A DNA stretch of 18,372 nucleotides, taken from NCBI GenBank assembly GCA_028698405.1, contig JAQVDF010000003.1:1-18372 (forward strand), read 5' to 3'. A model generated the notes under the pieces. The model made no database searches and had not been told where the DNA came from. It was given only the letters and a program-made list of their open reading frames with translations. The translations under genes were made by a program, and so were the position numbers. Positions 5,144-15,191 of the stretch are shown one piece after another (the first letter of the stretch is position 1; every line of letters starts with the position of its first letter). This stretch comes from Phenylobacterium sp. GTDB lineage: Bacteria; Pseudomonadota; Alphaproteobacteria; Caulobacterales; Caulobacteraceae.

Positions 5144-6838
5144 ATGACTCAGCAGCGGCGGGCATCGGTCGAACGCGCTGAGGGGGGCGGAGGGCCGCTC
5201 GCCAACCGCCTGTTCGCGGCCTTCGCCATCGGCCTCGCCGCCCTGCCGGTCCTGCCCCCGCCGGTCTCGCTCGGCTGGACGGCCTTCGCCCTGGCGCTGG
5301 CGGGGATCGAGGCCCGCTTCCGGCAAGGGCGGGTGCGCGGCCTCCTGGTCGTCCTCTCCCGGCTGAACTACGCGCTCATGGCGGTGCTGTTCTGGCGCAC
5401 CGAGATCGCCGTCGCCCGGCTGTTCGCGGTGGTCATCGTGGTGGTCGACCTGTTGTGGCTGCTGATGCGCCATCACCAGCGCCCGCGCGCCTTCCTGGCC
5501 GCCGCCTCCCCGATGCTGGCGCTGGGCCTCGCGGGCGCGGTCGACGTGCTGGCGCTGTTCGTACGGCAGGGGCGGCCGGCCTTCGCCCTCACCGCCCTGA
5601 TGGGGCCGCTGCTCCTGACCCACTTCCTGCTGCAGACCCGCCGGCGGCTCTGCGCCTGGCAGGCCGATCTGGCCCGCGCCGGCGCTGCGGCCGAGGCGGC
5701 GGCGCGGGCCAAACGCCATTTCCTGGCCACCATGAGCCATGAGATCCGCACGCCGCTGAACGGGGTGCTGGGCATGGCGCAGGCGATGGCCGCCGACCGT
5801 CTGAGCCCGGTGCAGCGCGAGCGGCTGGCGGTGGTCCGCGAGTCCGGCGAGGCGCTGGCCGCCATCCTCGACGACGTCCTCGACCTTGCGGCCATCGAAT
5901 CCGGCCGCCTGGAGCTGAAACCGGCCGATTTCGACCTCGCCGAACTGGCCGAGTCCGCCCTGGCGGCGGTCGCGGCGGACGCCGAAGCCAAAGGCCTCGC
6001 CGCGAAGCTGCAGATCGCCCCCGGCGCCCAGGGCGTCTATCACGGCGACGCCCGCCGGCTACGCCAGATCCTCGCCAAGCTGCTGTCCAACGCCGTCAAG
6101 TTCACCACCGCCGGCGAGGTGGAACTGACCGTGGACCGCAGGGACGACGGCCGCCTCGCCTTCGCCGTTCGCGACACGGGCCCCGGGATCGCCGAGGCCC
6201 AGCTGCAGCGCCTGTTCGAACGGTTCGAGCAGCAGGATCCCTCCTCCACCCGCCGACACGGCGGCACGGGCCTGGGGCTGTCGATCGCGCGCGAGATCGC
6301 CGTCATGCTGGGCGGCGAGATCGAAGTCCGCAGTCGGCCGGGCGAGGGCTCGACCTTCACTCTCCTTGCGCCGCTCCCGCGCATCGCCGAGGCCGCGCCC
6401 GCGACCCCGGCTTCGCCTGAGACTCTGGACCTGTCGCACGTGCGGCTGCTGGCGGCCGAGGACAACCCGATGAACCAGCTCGTCCTCAGGACCCTGCTGG
6501 GACAGCACGGGCTGGAGCCGGTGCTGGTCGCCAACGGGGCCGAGGCGCTGGCCGCCTGGCGGGCCGGCGGCTTCGACGTGATCCTGATGGACGTGCAGAT
6601 GCCGGAGCTGGACGGCCCCGCCGCCGCCCGGGCCATTCGCGCCGAAGAGGCCGCCCGCGGCCTTCCCCGCACACCTATCGTCGCCCTGACCGCCAACGCC
6701 ATGAGCTGCCAGGTCGAGGAGTACCGGGCCGCGGGCATGGACCAGCACGTCGCCAAGCCCATCGAGGCGGGGCTGCTCTACGACGCCATCCTCGCGGCCG
6801 TTCAGGCGCGCCGCGCGCTTGCCGGCGCCGTCGCCTAA
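5144..6838 (+). CDS. Hybrid sensor histidine kinase with receiver domain
   Basis: The start chosen is ATG 5144, which has GGGGAAG just upstream (564 residues); GTG 5111 would add 11. The domains in order are: about five or six membrane spans (20-165) with no periplasmic sensor domain of note; HisKA with H-box FLATMSHEIRTPLNG, phosphoacceptor His199; HATPase_c with N-box LLSNAVKFT, G1 DTGPGIA, F-box FERFEQQD and G2 GGTGLGLSIA; then a receiver with acidic pair LLAAEDN, phospho-acceptor Asp483 (FDVILMDVQMP) and Lys538 (HVAKP). All catalytic residues are present. It should autophosphorylate and pass phosphate to its own receiver. No Hpt domain, response regulator or phosphotransferase is encoded nearby, so it probably feeds a distant relay. 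The signal is unknown. Confidence 0.93.
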   Translation: MTQQRRASVERAEGGGGPLANRLFAAFAIGLAALPVLPPPVSLGWTAFALALAGIEARFRQGRVRGLLVVLSRLNYALMAVLFWRTEIAVARLFAVVIVVVDLLWLLMRHHQRPRAFLAAASPMLALGLAGAVDVLALFVRQGRPAFALTALMGPLLLTHFLLQTRRRLCAWQADLARAGAAAEAAARAKRHFLATMSHEIRTPLNGVLGMAQAMAADRLSPVQRERLAVVRESGEALAAILDDVLDLAAIESGRLELKPADFDLAELAESALAAVAADAEAKGLAAKLQIAPGAQGVYHGDARRLRQILAKLLSNAVKFTTAGEVELTVDRRDDGRLAFAVRDTGPGIAEAQLQRLFERFEQQDPSSTRRHGGTGLGLSIAREIAVMLGGEIEVRSRPGEGSTFTLLAPLPRIAEAAPATPASPETLDLSHVRLLAAEDNPMNQLVLRTLLGQHGLEPVLVANGAEALAAWRAGGFDVILMDVQMPELDGPAAARAIRAEEAARGLPRTPIVALTANAMSCQVEEYRAAGMDQHVAKPIEAGLLYDAILAAVQARRALAGAVA

Positions 6839-6850
6839 GGGGCTGGACAG

Positions 6851-6868
6851 CGGCGCGGCGCCGTTCTT
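6851..6868 (+). terminator. Weak candidate terminator after the kinase gene
   Basis: CGGCG-CGG-CGCCG (6851-6863) can form a 5-bp GC hairpin, followed by TTCTT, twelve bases after the kinase stop. The T-run is short and interrupted, so termination may be partial and the penicillin-binding protein gene could be partly co-transcribed. Confidence 0.3.
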
Positions 6869-6929
6869 GAAGCGGACTGAAACCCTGCCAAGCTTCCGAC
6901 AGTTTGCGGGACGCCGCCCCGGAGTAGTC

Positions 6930-9020
6930 GTGTCCGACGCCGCCGCAACCCTGGACCTGACCGCCCGCAAGGGGCGTCCCCTGAGGCTGGCGGCTTGCGT
7001 CCTGGCGGCCGTCGCCGCGCTGGCGCTGGGCGGGGCGATGCTGTTCCAGCAGGCCTTCCTCACCGACCTGCCACCGGTGCCCGACCGTACGGGCCTCTGG
7101 GGCGCGGGCCGGCCGCCCGGCGTCACCTTCCTGGACAAGGACGGCAAGGTGATCGCCCACCGCGGCCCCCGACACGGCGCGCCGGTCACGCTCAAGGAAC
7201 TGCCGCCGCACGTGCCGCGCGCCTTCCTGGCCGCCGAGGACCGCCGATTCTACGAGCACGGCGCGCTGGATCTGCGCGGCATCGCCCGCGCCGCGCGCGT
7301 CAACCTGGAGGCCGGCCGCGCCGTTCAGGGCGGCTCGACCCTCACCCAGCAGCTCGCCCGCACCCTGTTCCTGGCCCCCGACAAGACCCTGCGCCGCAAG
7401 GTCCAGGAGGCGGCCCTGGCGCTGAAGCTCGAGCGGATGCTGAGCAAGGACGAGATCCTCGAGCTCTATCTGAACCGGATCTACTTTGGGAACCGCGCCT
7501 ACGGCCTGACCGCCGCCGCCAAGGCCTATTTCGGCAAGGCGCCCGAGGACCTGACCCTGGCCGAGGCGGCCCTGCTCGCCGCTTTGCCCAAGGCGCCCAC
7601 GCGGCTGGCGCTGACCAACGACCGCAACGCCGCCTGGGGTCGGGCCCGACTGATCCTCGCCCAGATGCAGGAACTCGGCTGGGCGGACGCCAATCAGGTC
7701 GCCCTCGCGGCCGCCGCCGCGCCCGAAGTGGTCCACACCCCCGAGCCCGGAGAAGGCGACATGGCCTGGGTGCTGGACGCCGCCGCCCTGCAGGCCGAGA
7801 CCCTGGTCGGGACCGGCGCCCCGGACCTGGTCATCCGCCTGACCGTCGATCCCGCCCTGCAGGCCAGGGGCGCAGAGATCGTCCGCCAGGCCATAGCCGG
7901 CGAGGGCCGTCGTCGCGGGGCTCGCCAGGCGGCGCTGGTGGCGCTCGCGCCCGACGGAGCGATCCGGGCCATGGTCGGCGGCGTCGACCATGCGCAGAGC
8001 CCATTCAACCGCGCCTGGCAGGCGCGGCGACAGCCCGGCTCGGCCTTCAAGCCCCTGATCTGGGCCGCGGCCCTGGAGCGCGGCGTCTCGCCCTACGAAC
8101 TGCGCGCCGACGCGCCGGTGAACATCGGCGGCTGGAGCCCGCAGAACTTCGGTGGCGGATACTCCGGCGCGGTGACCGTCGCCGAGGCGCTGCGGCGATC
8201 GATCAACACCGTCTCGGTGCGGCTGGCGCGCGAGGCCGGAACCGAGCGCGTGGCCGAACTCTCCCACCGCTTCGGGCTGGCGGCGATCCCCGACCGCCCC
8301 CTGCCCTCCATCGCCCTGGGCGCCTACGAGGTGAGCCTCCTAGAGCTGACCAGCGCCTACCAGGTGTTCCAGAACGGCGGCGTGCAGCGGCCGCCCTACC
8401 TGATCGCCAGCATCGCCAACGCCCGCGGCGACCTCCTCTACCTGCGCACGCCGACCGCCGGCGCGCCGGCCTTCAATCCCGATCAGGCCGCGCAGATGGT
8501 TCGGATGATGCAAGGGGTGATCGCCTCGGGCACCGGCCGGCGCGCCGCGCTCGGCCGGATCGCCGCCGGCAAGACCGGCACCAGCCAGAACCATCGCGAC
8601 GCCTGGTTCGTCGGCTTCACCCCGGACTGGGCGGCCGGCGTCTGGGTCGGCAACGACGACAACCGGCCGATGTCCCGCGTGGTCGGCGGCGAGCTGCCGG
8701 CGGTGATCTGGCGGCGTTTCATGACTGCGGCGCACGCCGGACTACCGCCCCGCGGCTTCGACTGGATGCCACAGCCGCCGGCCCCGCCGCCGCGCGAGTG
8801 GACCGACGAGCCCGCGGAGGAGCTCGACGAGACCATCGAGGTCGCCGCCGCACCGCCTGACGAGGTCCGCATCTGGCCGCCCCAGCGCGGCTGGGAGGCC
8901 GAGCCGCCCCCCTACGGCTACGACGACGAAGAGCCTTGGGACGAGCCGGGCCCCTACCGGCCCTACGACGAGCCGTCGGATCGGCCGCCGCGGTGGACGG
9001 CCGAGCCGGGCTACTGGTGA
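6930..9020 (+). CDS. Class A penicillin-binding protein (transglycosylase/transpeptidase)
   Basis: GTG 6930 is chosen because GGAG lies five bases upstream, giving 696 residues with a short cytosolic N-terminus and one membrane anchor (17-38). The GT51 domain holds catalytic Glu103 in AAEDRRFYEHG, then QGGSTLTQQLARTLFL and LERMLSKDEILELYLNRIYFG, the classic motifs for polymerising lipid II. The transpeptidase domain has Ser371-x-x-Lys374 (PGSAFK), Ser424-Ile-Asn426 and Lys548-Thr-Gly. All are intact, so it should both polymerise and cross-link peptidoglycan in the periplasm. Residues 612-696 form an unusual tail rich in Pro, Asp/Glu, Trp and Tyr. It is one of several Caulobacter-type PBP1 paralogues; which one cannot be decided. 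The gene ends three bases from the convergent oxidase gene. Confidence 0.95.
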   Translation: MSDAAATLDLTARKGRPLRLAACVLAAVAALALGGAMLFQQAFLTDLPPVPDRTGLWGAGRPPGVTFLDKDGKVIAHRGPRHGAPVTLKELPPHVPRAFLAAEDRRFYEHGALDLRGIARAARVNLEAGRAVQGGSTLTQQLARTLFLAPDKTLRRKVQEAALALKLERMLSKDEILELYLNRIYFGNRAYGLTAAAKAYFGKAPEDLTLAEAALLAALPKAPTRLALTNDRNAAWGRARLILAQMQELGWADANQVALAAAAAPEVVHTPEPGEGDMAWVLDAAALQAETLVGTGAPDLVIRLTVDPALQARGAEIVRQAIAGEGRRRGARQAALVALAPDGAIRAMVGGVDHAQSPFNRAWQARRQPGSAFKPLIWAAALERGVSPYELRADAPVNIGGWSPQNFGGGYSGAVTVAEALRRSINTVSVRLAREAGTERVAELSHRFGLAAIPDRPLPSIALGAYEVSLLELTSAYQVFQNGGVQRPPYLIASIANARGDLLYLRTPTAGAPAFNPDQAAQMVRMMQGVIASGTGRRAALGRIAAGKTGTSQNHRDAWFVGFTPDWAAGVWVGNDDNRPMSRVVGGELPAVIWRRFMTAAHAGLPPRGFDWMPQPPAPPPREWTDEPAEELDETIEVAAAPPDEVRIWPPQRGWEAEPPPYGYDDEEPWDEPGPYRPYDEPSDRPPRWTAEPGYW

Positions 9021-9023
9021 GGG

Positions 9024-10031
9024 CTACTCGGCCGCCCAGGCGAGCGGGCGGCCGCGAGTGAGCTTGGTCTTCTCGGCGAGCGCCAGCTTGGCAGCCTCGT
9101 ACTCCGCAGCCAGCCGGTCGATCCGTTCGCCGGCGGTGGGGATGTCCTGGATGGCGCCGATGCCTTGGCCGCAGCCCCAGATATCCTTCCAGGCCTTGGC
9201 CTTCTGGTTGCCGCCCGAGCCGAAGTTCATCTTCGAGGGGTCGGCCTCGGGCAGGTTGTCCGGATCCAGCCCCGCCGCCACGATCGACGGGCGCAGGTAA
9301 TTGCCGTGCACCCCGGTGAACAGGTTGGTGTAGACGATGTCGTCGCCCGAGCTGTCGACGATCATCTGCTTGTAGCCCGGCGCAGCGTTGGCCTCCTGCG
9401 TGGCGATGAAGGCCGAGCCCATATAGGCCAGGTCTGCGCCCATCGCCTGGGCGGCCAGGATGGCGCCGCCGTTGGCGATCGCCCCCGACAGGGCGATGGG
9501 TCCGTCGAACCACTGGCGCAGCTCCTGCACGAAGGCGAACGGCGACAGCCGGCCCGCGTGGCCGCCGGCTCCGGCCGCGACCGGGATCAGGCCGTCCGAG
9601 CCCTTCTCCACCGCCTTGCGGGCGAAGGTGTCGTTGATCACGTCGTGGAAGGTGACGCCGCCGTAGCTGTGCACCGCCTGGTTCACGTCTTCGCGCGCGC
9701 CCAGCGAGGTGATGATGATCGGCACCTTGTACTTGGTGGTCATCTCCACGTCGTGCTCGAGCCGGTCGTTGGTCTTGTGGACGATGTGGTTGACTGCGAA
9801 CGGGGCCGAGGGCGCCTCCGGGTGTGCCTTGTCCCACGCCGCCAGCTCTTCGGTGATCTGCCCCAGCCACTCGTCGAGCAGGCTGGCGGGCCGCGCGTTC
9901 AGCGCGGGAAACGAGCCGACGATGCCGGCCTTGCACTGGGCGATGACCAACTCGGGTCCGGAAATGATGAACAGCGGCGAGCCGATGACCGGCAGCCGGA
10001 GGCGGTTTTCGAGGACGGCGGGAAGGGCCAC
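9024..10031 (-). CDS. Nitronate monooxygenase / 2-nitropropane dioxygenase-like flavoprotein
   Basis: The 335-residue protein has the TIM-barrel of the NMO/2-NPD family of FMN enzymes. Signatures include LPVIGSPLFIISGPELV at the first strand, VPIIITSLG (103-111), VAAGAGGHAGRLSPF (151-165) with His158 in the phosphate/active-site loop, SGAIANGGAILAAQAMGAD, and MGSAFIATQEANA. Related enzymes oxidise alkyl nitronates with oxygen, but many homologues are of unproven substrate, and some bacterial ones sit in fatty-acid or aromatic catabolism. GTG 10031 is preferred because GGAG lies seven bases upstream; TTG 10037 would leave no spacing. A TetR-like palindrome lies 26-36 bp upstream of the start. 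The C-terminal stretch after about residue 225 (DIVYTNLFTGVHGNYLRPS) is typical of the subfamily. Confidence 0.88.
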   Translation of the reverse strand: MALPAVLENRLRLPVIGSPLFIISGPELVIAQCKAGIVGSFPALNARPASLLDEWLGQITEELAAWDKAHPEAPSAPFAVNHIVHKTNDRLEHDVEMTTKYKVPIIITSLGAREDVNQAVHSYGGVTFHDVINDTFARKAVEKGSDGLIPVAAGAGGHAGRLSPFAFVQELRQWFDGPIALSGAIANGGAILAAQAMGADLAYMGSAFIATQEANAAPGYKQMIVDSSGDDIVYTNLFTGVHGNYLRPSIVAAGLDPDNLPEADPSKMNFGSGGNQKAKAWKDIWGCGQGIGAIQDIPTAGERIDRLAAEYEAAKLALAEKTKLTRGRPLAWAAE

Positions 10032-10048
10032 GAGCAAGCTCCGTTCGG

Positions 10049-10068
10049 TTTACGATTTACACCGTAAG
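10049..10068 (-). promoter_or_regulatory. TetR-like palindrome upstream of the nitronate monooxygenase
   Basis: On the plus strand, TTAC-ACC-GTAA (10057-10067) is a perfect 4-3-4 inverted repeat, extended to TTTACACCGTAAG with one mismatch. A second TTTACG half-site (10049-10054) overlaps the region. Such TTAC-N3-GTAA elements are typical TetR-family operators. No TetR gene is in the window, so the regulator would act in trans. The AT-rich patch probably also contains the minus-strand promoter, but I cannot pick a clear -10. Confidence 0.45.
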
Positions 10069-10130
10069 CCGACACCCTCGGAGCCCGCAAGTCTCAAAGA
10101 ACGGCGTATGCGAAGGTCGGAAATCGCGGG

Positions 10131-10163
10131 CGGGCAGGTAGCGCTGCGCGCAACCGGTCACGG
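10131..10163 (+). repeat. REP-like palindromic element, unit C
   Basis: The 27-base core 10135-10161 matches the reverse complement of unit A (15193-15221) at 25 positions, with two single-base gaps. It has the form CAGGTA, then a hairpin with stem GCGC, loop TGC and stem GCGC, then AACCGGTCAC. The two gaps remove one base from each side of the stem, so pairing is kept. It lies in the 183-bp gap between the channel gene and the oxidase gene (same strand). Apart from this repeat and the TetR-like palindrome, I see nothing else in that gap. Confidence 0.7.
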
Positions 10164-10214
10164 TATTTCGCGCGCGCGGCGCCGGGTCGGCGGAAGGCCT
10201 GCCTGTCAGTTGCC

Positions 10215-11486
10215 TCAGAGCCGGTCCTCCGGCGGCTGCTCTGCCTTGCGGGTCCAGCGGTCGAGAAGCTGACGGGCGGCCTCACGGCCGCCGAGGCCGA
10301 AGGCGAGCGCCGCGGCCACCGCCGCCGAACCGAGGATCAGGCCGAACGCCAGGATGACGATCTCGTCGGCGATGCCCATGAACCGCAGGCCCATGGCCGT
10401 GGCCAGCGCGATGGTCGCCCAGCGCACGATGCTGGAGGCGAAGCCGTCCGCCCCGCCCGTCGAGCGATCGATCATCCCGGCCAGGAAGTGGGCCAGCAGC
10501 ACGCCGACGGTGATGATCACCCCGCCGAACAGCACGTGGCCCGCCAGGTCCAGCACCTCCTGCAGGATCTGGGCGATGGCGACGAACTCCAGCAGCCGCG
10601 CCGCCTCGATGGCCGACAACAGCATGATCGCCACCAGCACCAGCTGGGCGACCACCTTCGAGGGCGTCGCCGTGAGCACCGGGGACGGCTCGGCGGCGGG
10701 CGCCTGGTCGGCCGGGGCCTCCGCCGGCGGGACGGCGGGCGCCGTCGCCTTCACGCCGAGCGACTGCAGGCTGCGATCGAAGCCCAGCGAAGGCAGGACC
10801 TGTTCGATCAGCCCGGCCACCCAGCGGCCGATGAAGAAGGCGAGCGAAAGCACGATGGCGGCCGCCAGCACCCGCGGCAGCGCGCTCAGCACCGTCTGGA
10901 GCACCGCCACCGCCGGGGCCGAGATGGCCTCGATCTGCAGCTGCTCCAGCGCGGCGATGGTCACCGGGATGACGATCAGAACGAACACCAGGGTGCCCAA
11001 TGTCTTGCCGAGCCCCGAGGCGCCGGTGATGCGCGACAGCCCTGCCCGCTCAAGCCAGTTGTCGATGCGAGCCGCGGTCAGCGCCGCCTCCACCACACGC
11101 CGCGCCAGCGTCGCCACCACCAGGCCGACGACGAAGATGACCCCGGCGCCGATGATGTTGGGCACGAAGACCAGCACGTCGCTGATCAGCGTCGAGAGCG
11201 GGATGACCACGTCGTCCAGCTCCAGGATGGTCAGGGCGGCGATCACGCCGATCAGCAGCACCAGCCAGTAGCCGAGCTGGCCGAGCTGGTAGCCGATGGT
11301 CTCACGAGGGCCGGCGTCGCGGTTGTGCGCCCTGATGCCCGGGAACCGGTCGATCAGCTTGGCCATGCCCCACTGCACGCCCTTGGCCAGGAAGTGGGCG
11401 GCGACCAGCACCGCGATGGCGGTGAGGATCTTCGGGCCCCACTCGTAGAGGATGTCCTGGACGTCGTAGTAGCCAGCGGTCGGCAT
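10215..11486 (-). CDS. Mechanosensitive-channel-like protein with conserved TM-helix repeats
   Basis: The 423-residue membrane protein has about ten hydrophobic segments arranged as repeats of the conserved TM_helix module: PNIIGAGVIFVVGLVVATLARRVVEA (around 110-135), LPRVLAAAIVLSLAFFIGRWVAGLIEQ (around 205-230) and LFGGVIITVGVLLAHFLAGMID (around 315-340). The last span ends AFGLGGREAARQLLDRW, like the pore-helix end of MscS-family proteins. The MscS beta domain and C-terminal cage are absent, as in CmpX-type proteins, which are linked to membrane tension and envelope stress. An Ala/Pro-rich linker (about 250-272) joins two halves. GGGGA lies seven bases before ATG 11486. The gene diverges from mutA. 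Channel activity is inferred from family membership only. Confidence 0.82.
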   Translation of the reverse strand: MPTAGYYDVQDILYEWGPKILTAIAVLVAAHFLAKGVQWGMAKLIDRFPGIRAHNRDAGPRETIGYQLGQLGYWLVLLIGVIAALTILELDDVVIPLSTLISDVLVFVPNIIGAGVIFVVGLVVATLARRVVEAALTAARIDNWLERAGLSRITGASGLGKTLGTLVFVLIVIPVTIAALEQLQIEAISAPAVAVLQTVLSALPRVLAAAIVLSLAFFIGRWVAGLIEQVLPSLGFDRSLQSLGVKATAPAVPPAEAPADQAPAAEPSPVLTATPSKVVAQLVLVAIMLLSAIEAARLLEFVAIAQILQEVLDLAGHVLFGGVIITVGVLLAHFLAGMIDRSTGGADGFASSIVRWATIALATAMGLRFMGIADEIVILAFGLILGSAAVAAALAFGLGGREAARQLLDRWTRKAEQPPEDRL

Positions 11487-11507
11487 CGGCGGTCCCCAAG
11501 CTGCGCG

Positions 11508-11551
11508 AGCTCAACAATTCCGTGGGCAGCTCAACCGGTTTCGCCCGCGAA
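11508..11551 (-). promoter_or_regulatory. Regulatory region of the channel gene: direct repeats and palindrome
   Basis: The divergent gap 11487-11606 holds an exact 8-base direct repeat, read GTTGAGCT on the minus strand, at 11508-11515 and 11528-11535. The period is 20 bases, about two helical turns. Next to it is TTCGC-CC-GCGAA (11540-11551), a perfect inverted repeat. Both lie just upstream of the channel gene and fit a regulator-binding region. I cannot identify the protein or a firm -10. Confidence 0.35.
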
Positions 11552-11574
11552 TTCAAGCCGCACCCGCGCTTGAC

Positions 11575-11606
11575 GGCCCTCGCGTCAGGGGACCATCACG
11601 AGGGCC
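11575..11606 (+). promoter_or_regulatory. Inverted repeat covering the mutA ribosome-binding site
   Basis: GGCCCTCG (11575-11582) and CGAGGGCC (11599-11606) are perfect 8-base complements separated by 16 bases. The second arm ends at the base before ATG 11607 and contains the only Shine-Dalgarno candidate (GAGGG). In RNA this hairpin would hide the ribosome-binding site. A TTGACG hexamer (11570-11575) overlaps the first arm. If that is the true -35 the mRNA would start too late to include the hairpin, and the repeat would instead be an operator. Confidence 0.45.
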
Positions 11607-13030
11607 ATGAACGACGTCACCGCCCTCGCCGCCGGCTTCGAGCCCGCCTCGGAAGAGGCCTGGCTCGCCCTCGTGCGAAAGACCCTCAAGGACAGGCCCG
11701 TGGAGTCCCTGGACGGCGCCACCGTCGAAGGACTGCCGATCCGGCCCCTCTACCCGCCTGTAAGGGACGCCCGGCCGCTGATCGGCCCGCGCGATCCGGT
11801 GCGGCCGTGGGACGTGCGCGCCCTGACCCGCCATCCCGACCCGCTGCAGGCCAACCGCGAACTGCTGGCCGACCTCGCTGGCGGCGCGGCCTCCGTGGTC
11901 GTGCGGATCGACCCCACAGGCCAGGACGGCGTCGCGGTGGGCTCGGCGGAGGGTCTGGCCCAGGCGCTGGAGGGGATCGAGCTCGAACTCGCGCCGGTGG
12001 CGCTGGACGCCGGCTTCCTCGGGTCCAAGGCCGCCGACTGGCTGCACGCGGTCGCCAAGTCCTCGCCGGCCGCCCGGCTTCAGTTCCACCTCGACCCGCT
12101 GAGCGCGCTGGCCGAGGCCGGGGCCAGCCCTGGGCCGATCGAGGGCCACCTGATCGCCGCGGCGACGGTCGCCGCCAGGCTCGCCCAGCCCTATCCCAAG
12201 GCCGGCCTGTTCCTGGCCTCGGGCCGCATAGCGCACGAGGCCGGCGGCGGTGAGGCGGCCGAGATCGCCTTCGCGGCCGCCGCCGGCCTCGCCTACGCCA
12301 AGGCTATGGTGCGCCAGGGCCTGTCGATGGAGGCCGCCTTCGCCGGCGTGACCCTGGGGCTTGCGGCCGATTCCGACGTGTTCCTGAGTCTCGCCAAGCT
12401 GCGCGCGGCCCGGCTCGTCTGGGCGCGGATCGCCGAGGCCTGCGGCGCGGCGCCTACGGCGCGGATCGAGGCGCGCGCCTCGCGCCGGATGCTCGCCGCC
12501 CAGGACGCCTGGACCAACATGCTCCGCCTGACCGCCGCCGGCTTCGCCGCCGCGGCCGGCGGGGCCGACGCGGTAGTCCTCGGCTGCTTCACCGACCCGC
12601 TCGGCCTGCCGACCGCCTTCGCCCGTCGGCAGAGCCGCAACACCCAGCTGGTGCTGATGGAGGAGGCGCACGTCGGCCGCGTCGCCGACCCGGCCGCCGG
12701 CTCGGGTTACGTCGAGTCCCTGACCGACCAGCTGGCGCGGGCCGCCTGGGACCGCTTCCAGGCCATCGAGGCGGCCGGCGGGATCGTGAATGCGCTCGCC
12801 TCGGGCCTGATCGCCCGCGACGTGGACGCCGCCCGCGCCGCGCGCGAGGCCGCCGGCCAGCCGCGCATCGTCGGCGTCACCGCCTTCCCGCCGCAGAAGG
12901 ACGAGATCCCCGAGGTCGTGCGGGTCGAGCCGCGCGCCGTCGAAGCCCCCTCGCCCCGCCTGCCCGGGCCGGACAGCACCTGTCCGCCGCTCACGCCCAT
13001 CCGCCTCAGCGCGCCATACGAGGCCGCCCA

Positions 13031-13034
<4 letters not shown>
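11607..13034 (+). CDS. mutA: Methylmalonyl-CoA mutase small (beta) subunit, short form
   Basis: The 475-residue protein carries the mutase TIM-barrel fold of the non-catalytic small subunit: [17 protein letters not shown] near the N-terminus, [10 protein letters not shown] (42-51), [39 protein letters not shown] and [21 protein letters not shown], ending with VGVTAFPP. Known MutA proteins from Propionibacterium or Streptomyces exceed 600 residues, with a degenerate B12-binding-like domain. Here the chain ends about 50 residues after the barrel in a Pro-rich tail, so that domain is missing. It pairs with MutB in the dimer that converts methylmalonyl-CoA to succinyl-CoA (propionate, branched-chain amino acid and odd-chain fatty acid use). 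Its stop overlaps the mutB start (ATGA), so translation is coupled and near-equal output is expected. Confidence 0.93.
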
Positions 13035-15184
<2,150 letters not shown>

Positions 15185-15191
15185 TCCCTTC

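Noticed and set aside
6675..8267. Minus-strand open frame of 530 codons opposite the penicillin-binding protein
   Set aside because: The plus strand has all class A PBP motifs; the minus frame is low-complexity Gly/Arg/Gln sequence.
11487..11606. Cobalamin riboswitch upstream of mutAB
   Set aside because: The gap is 120 bp and shared with a divergent promoter; the B12-box and conserved core elements are not visible.
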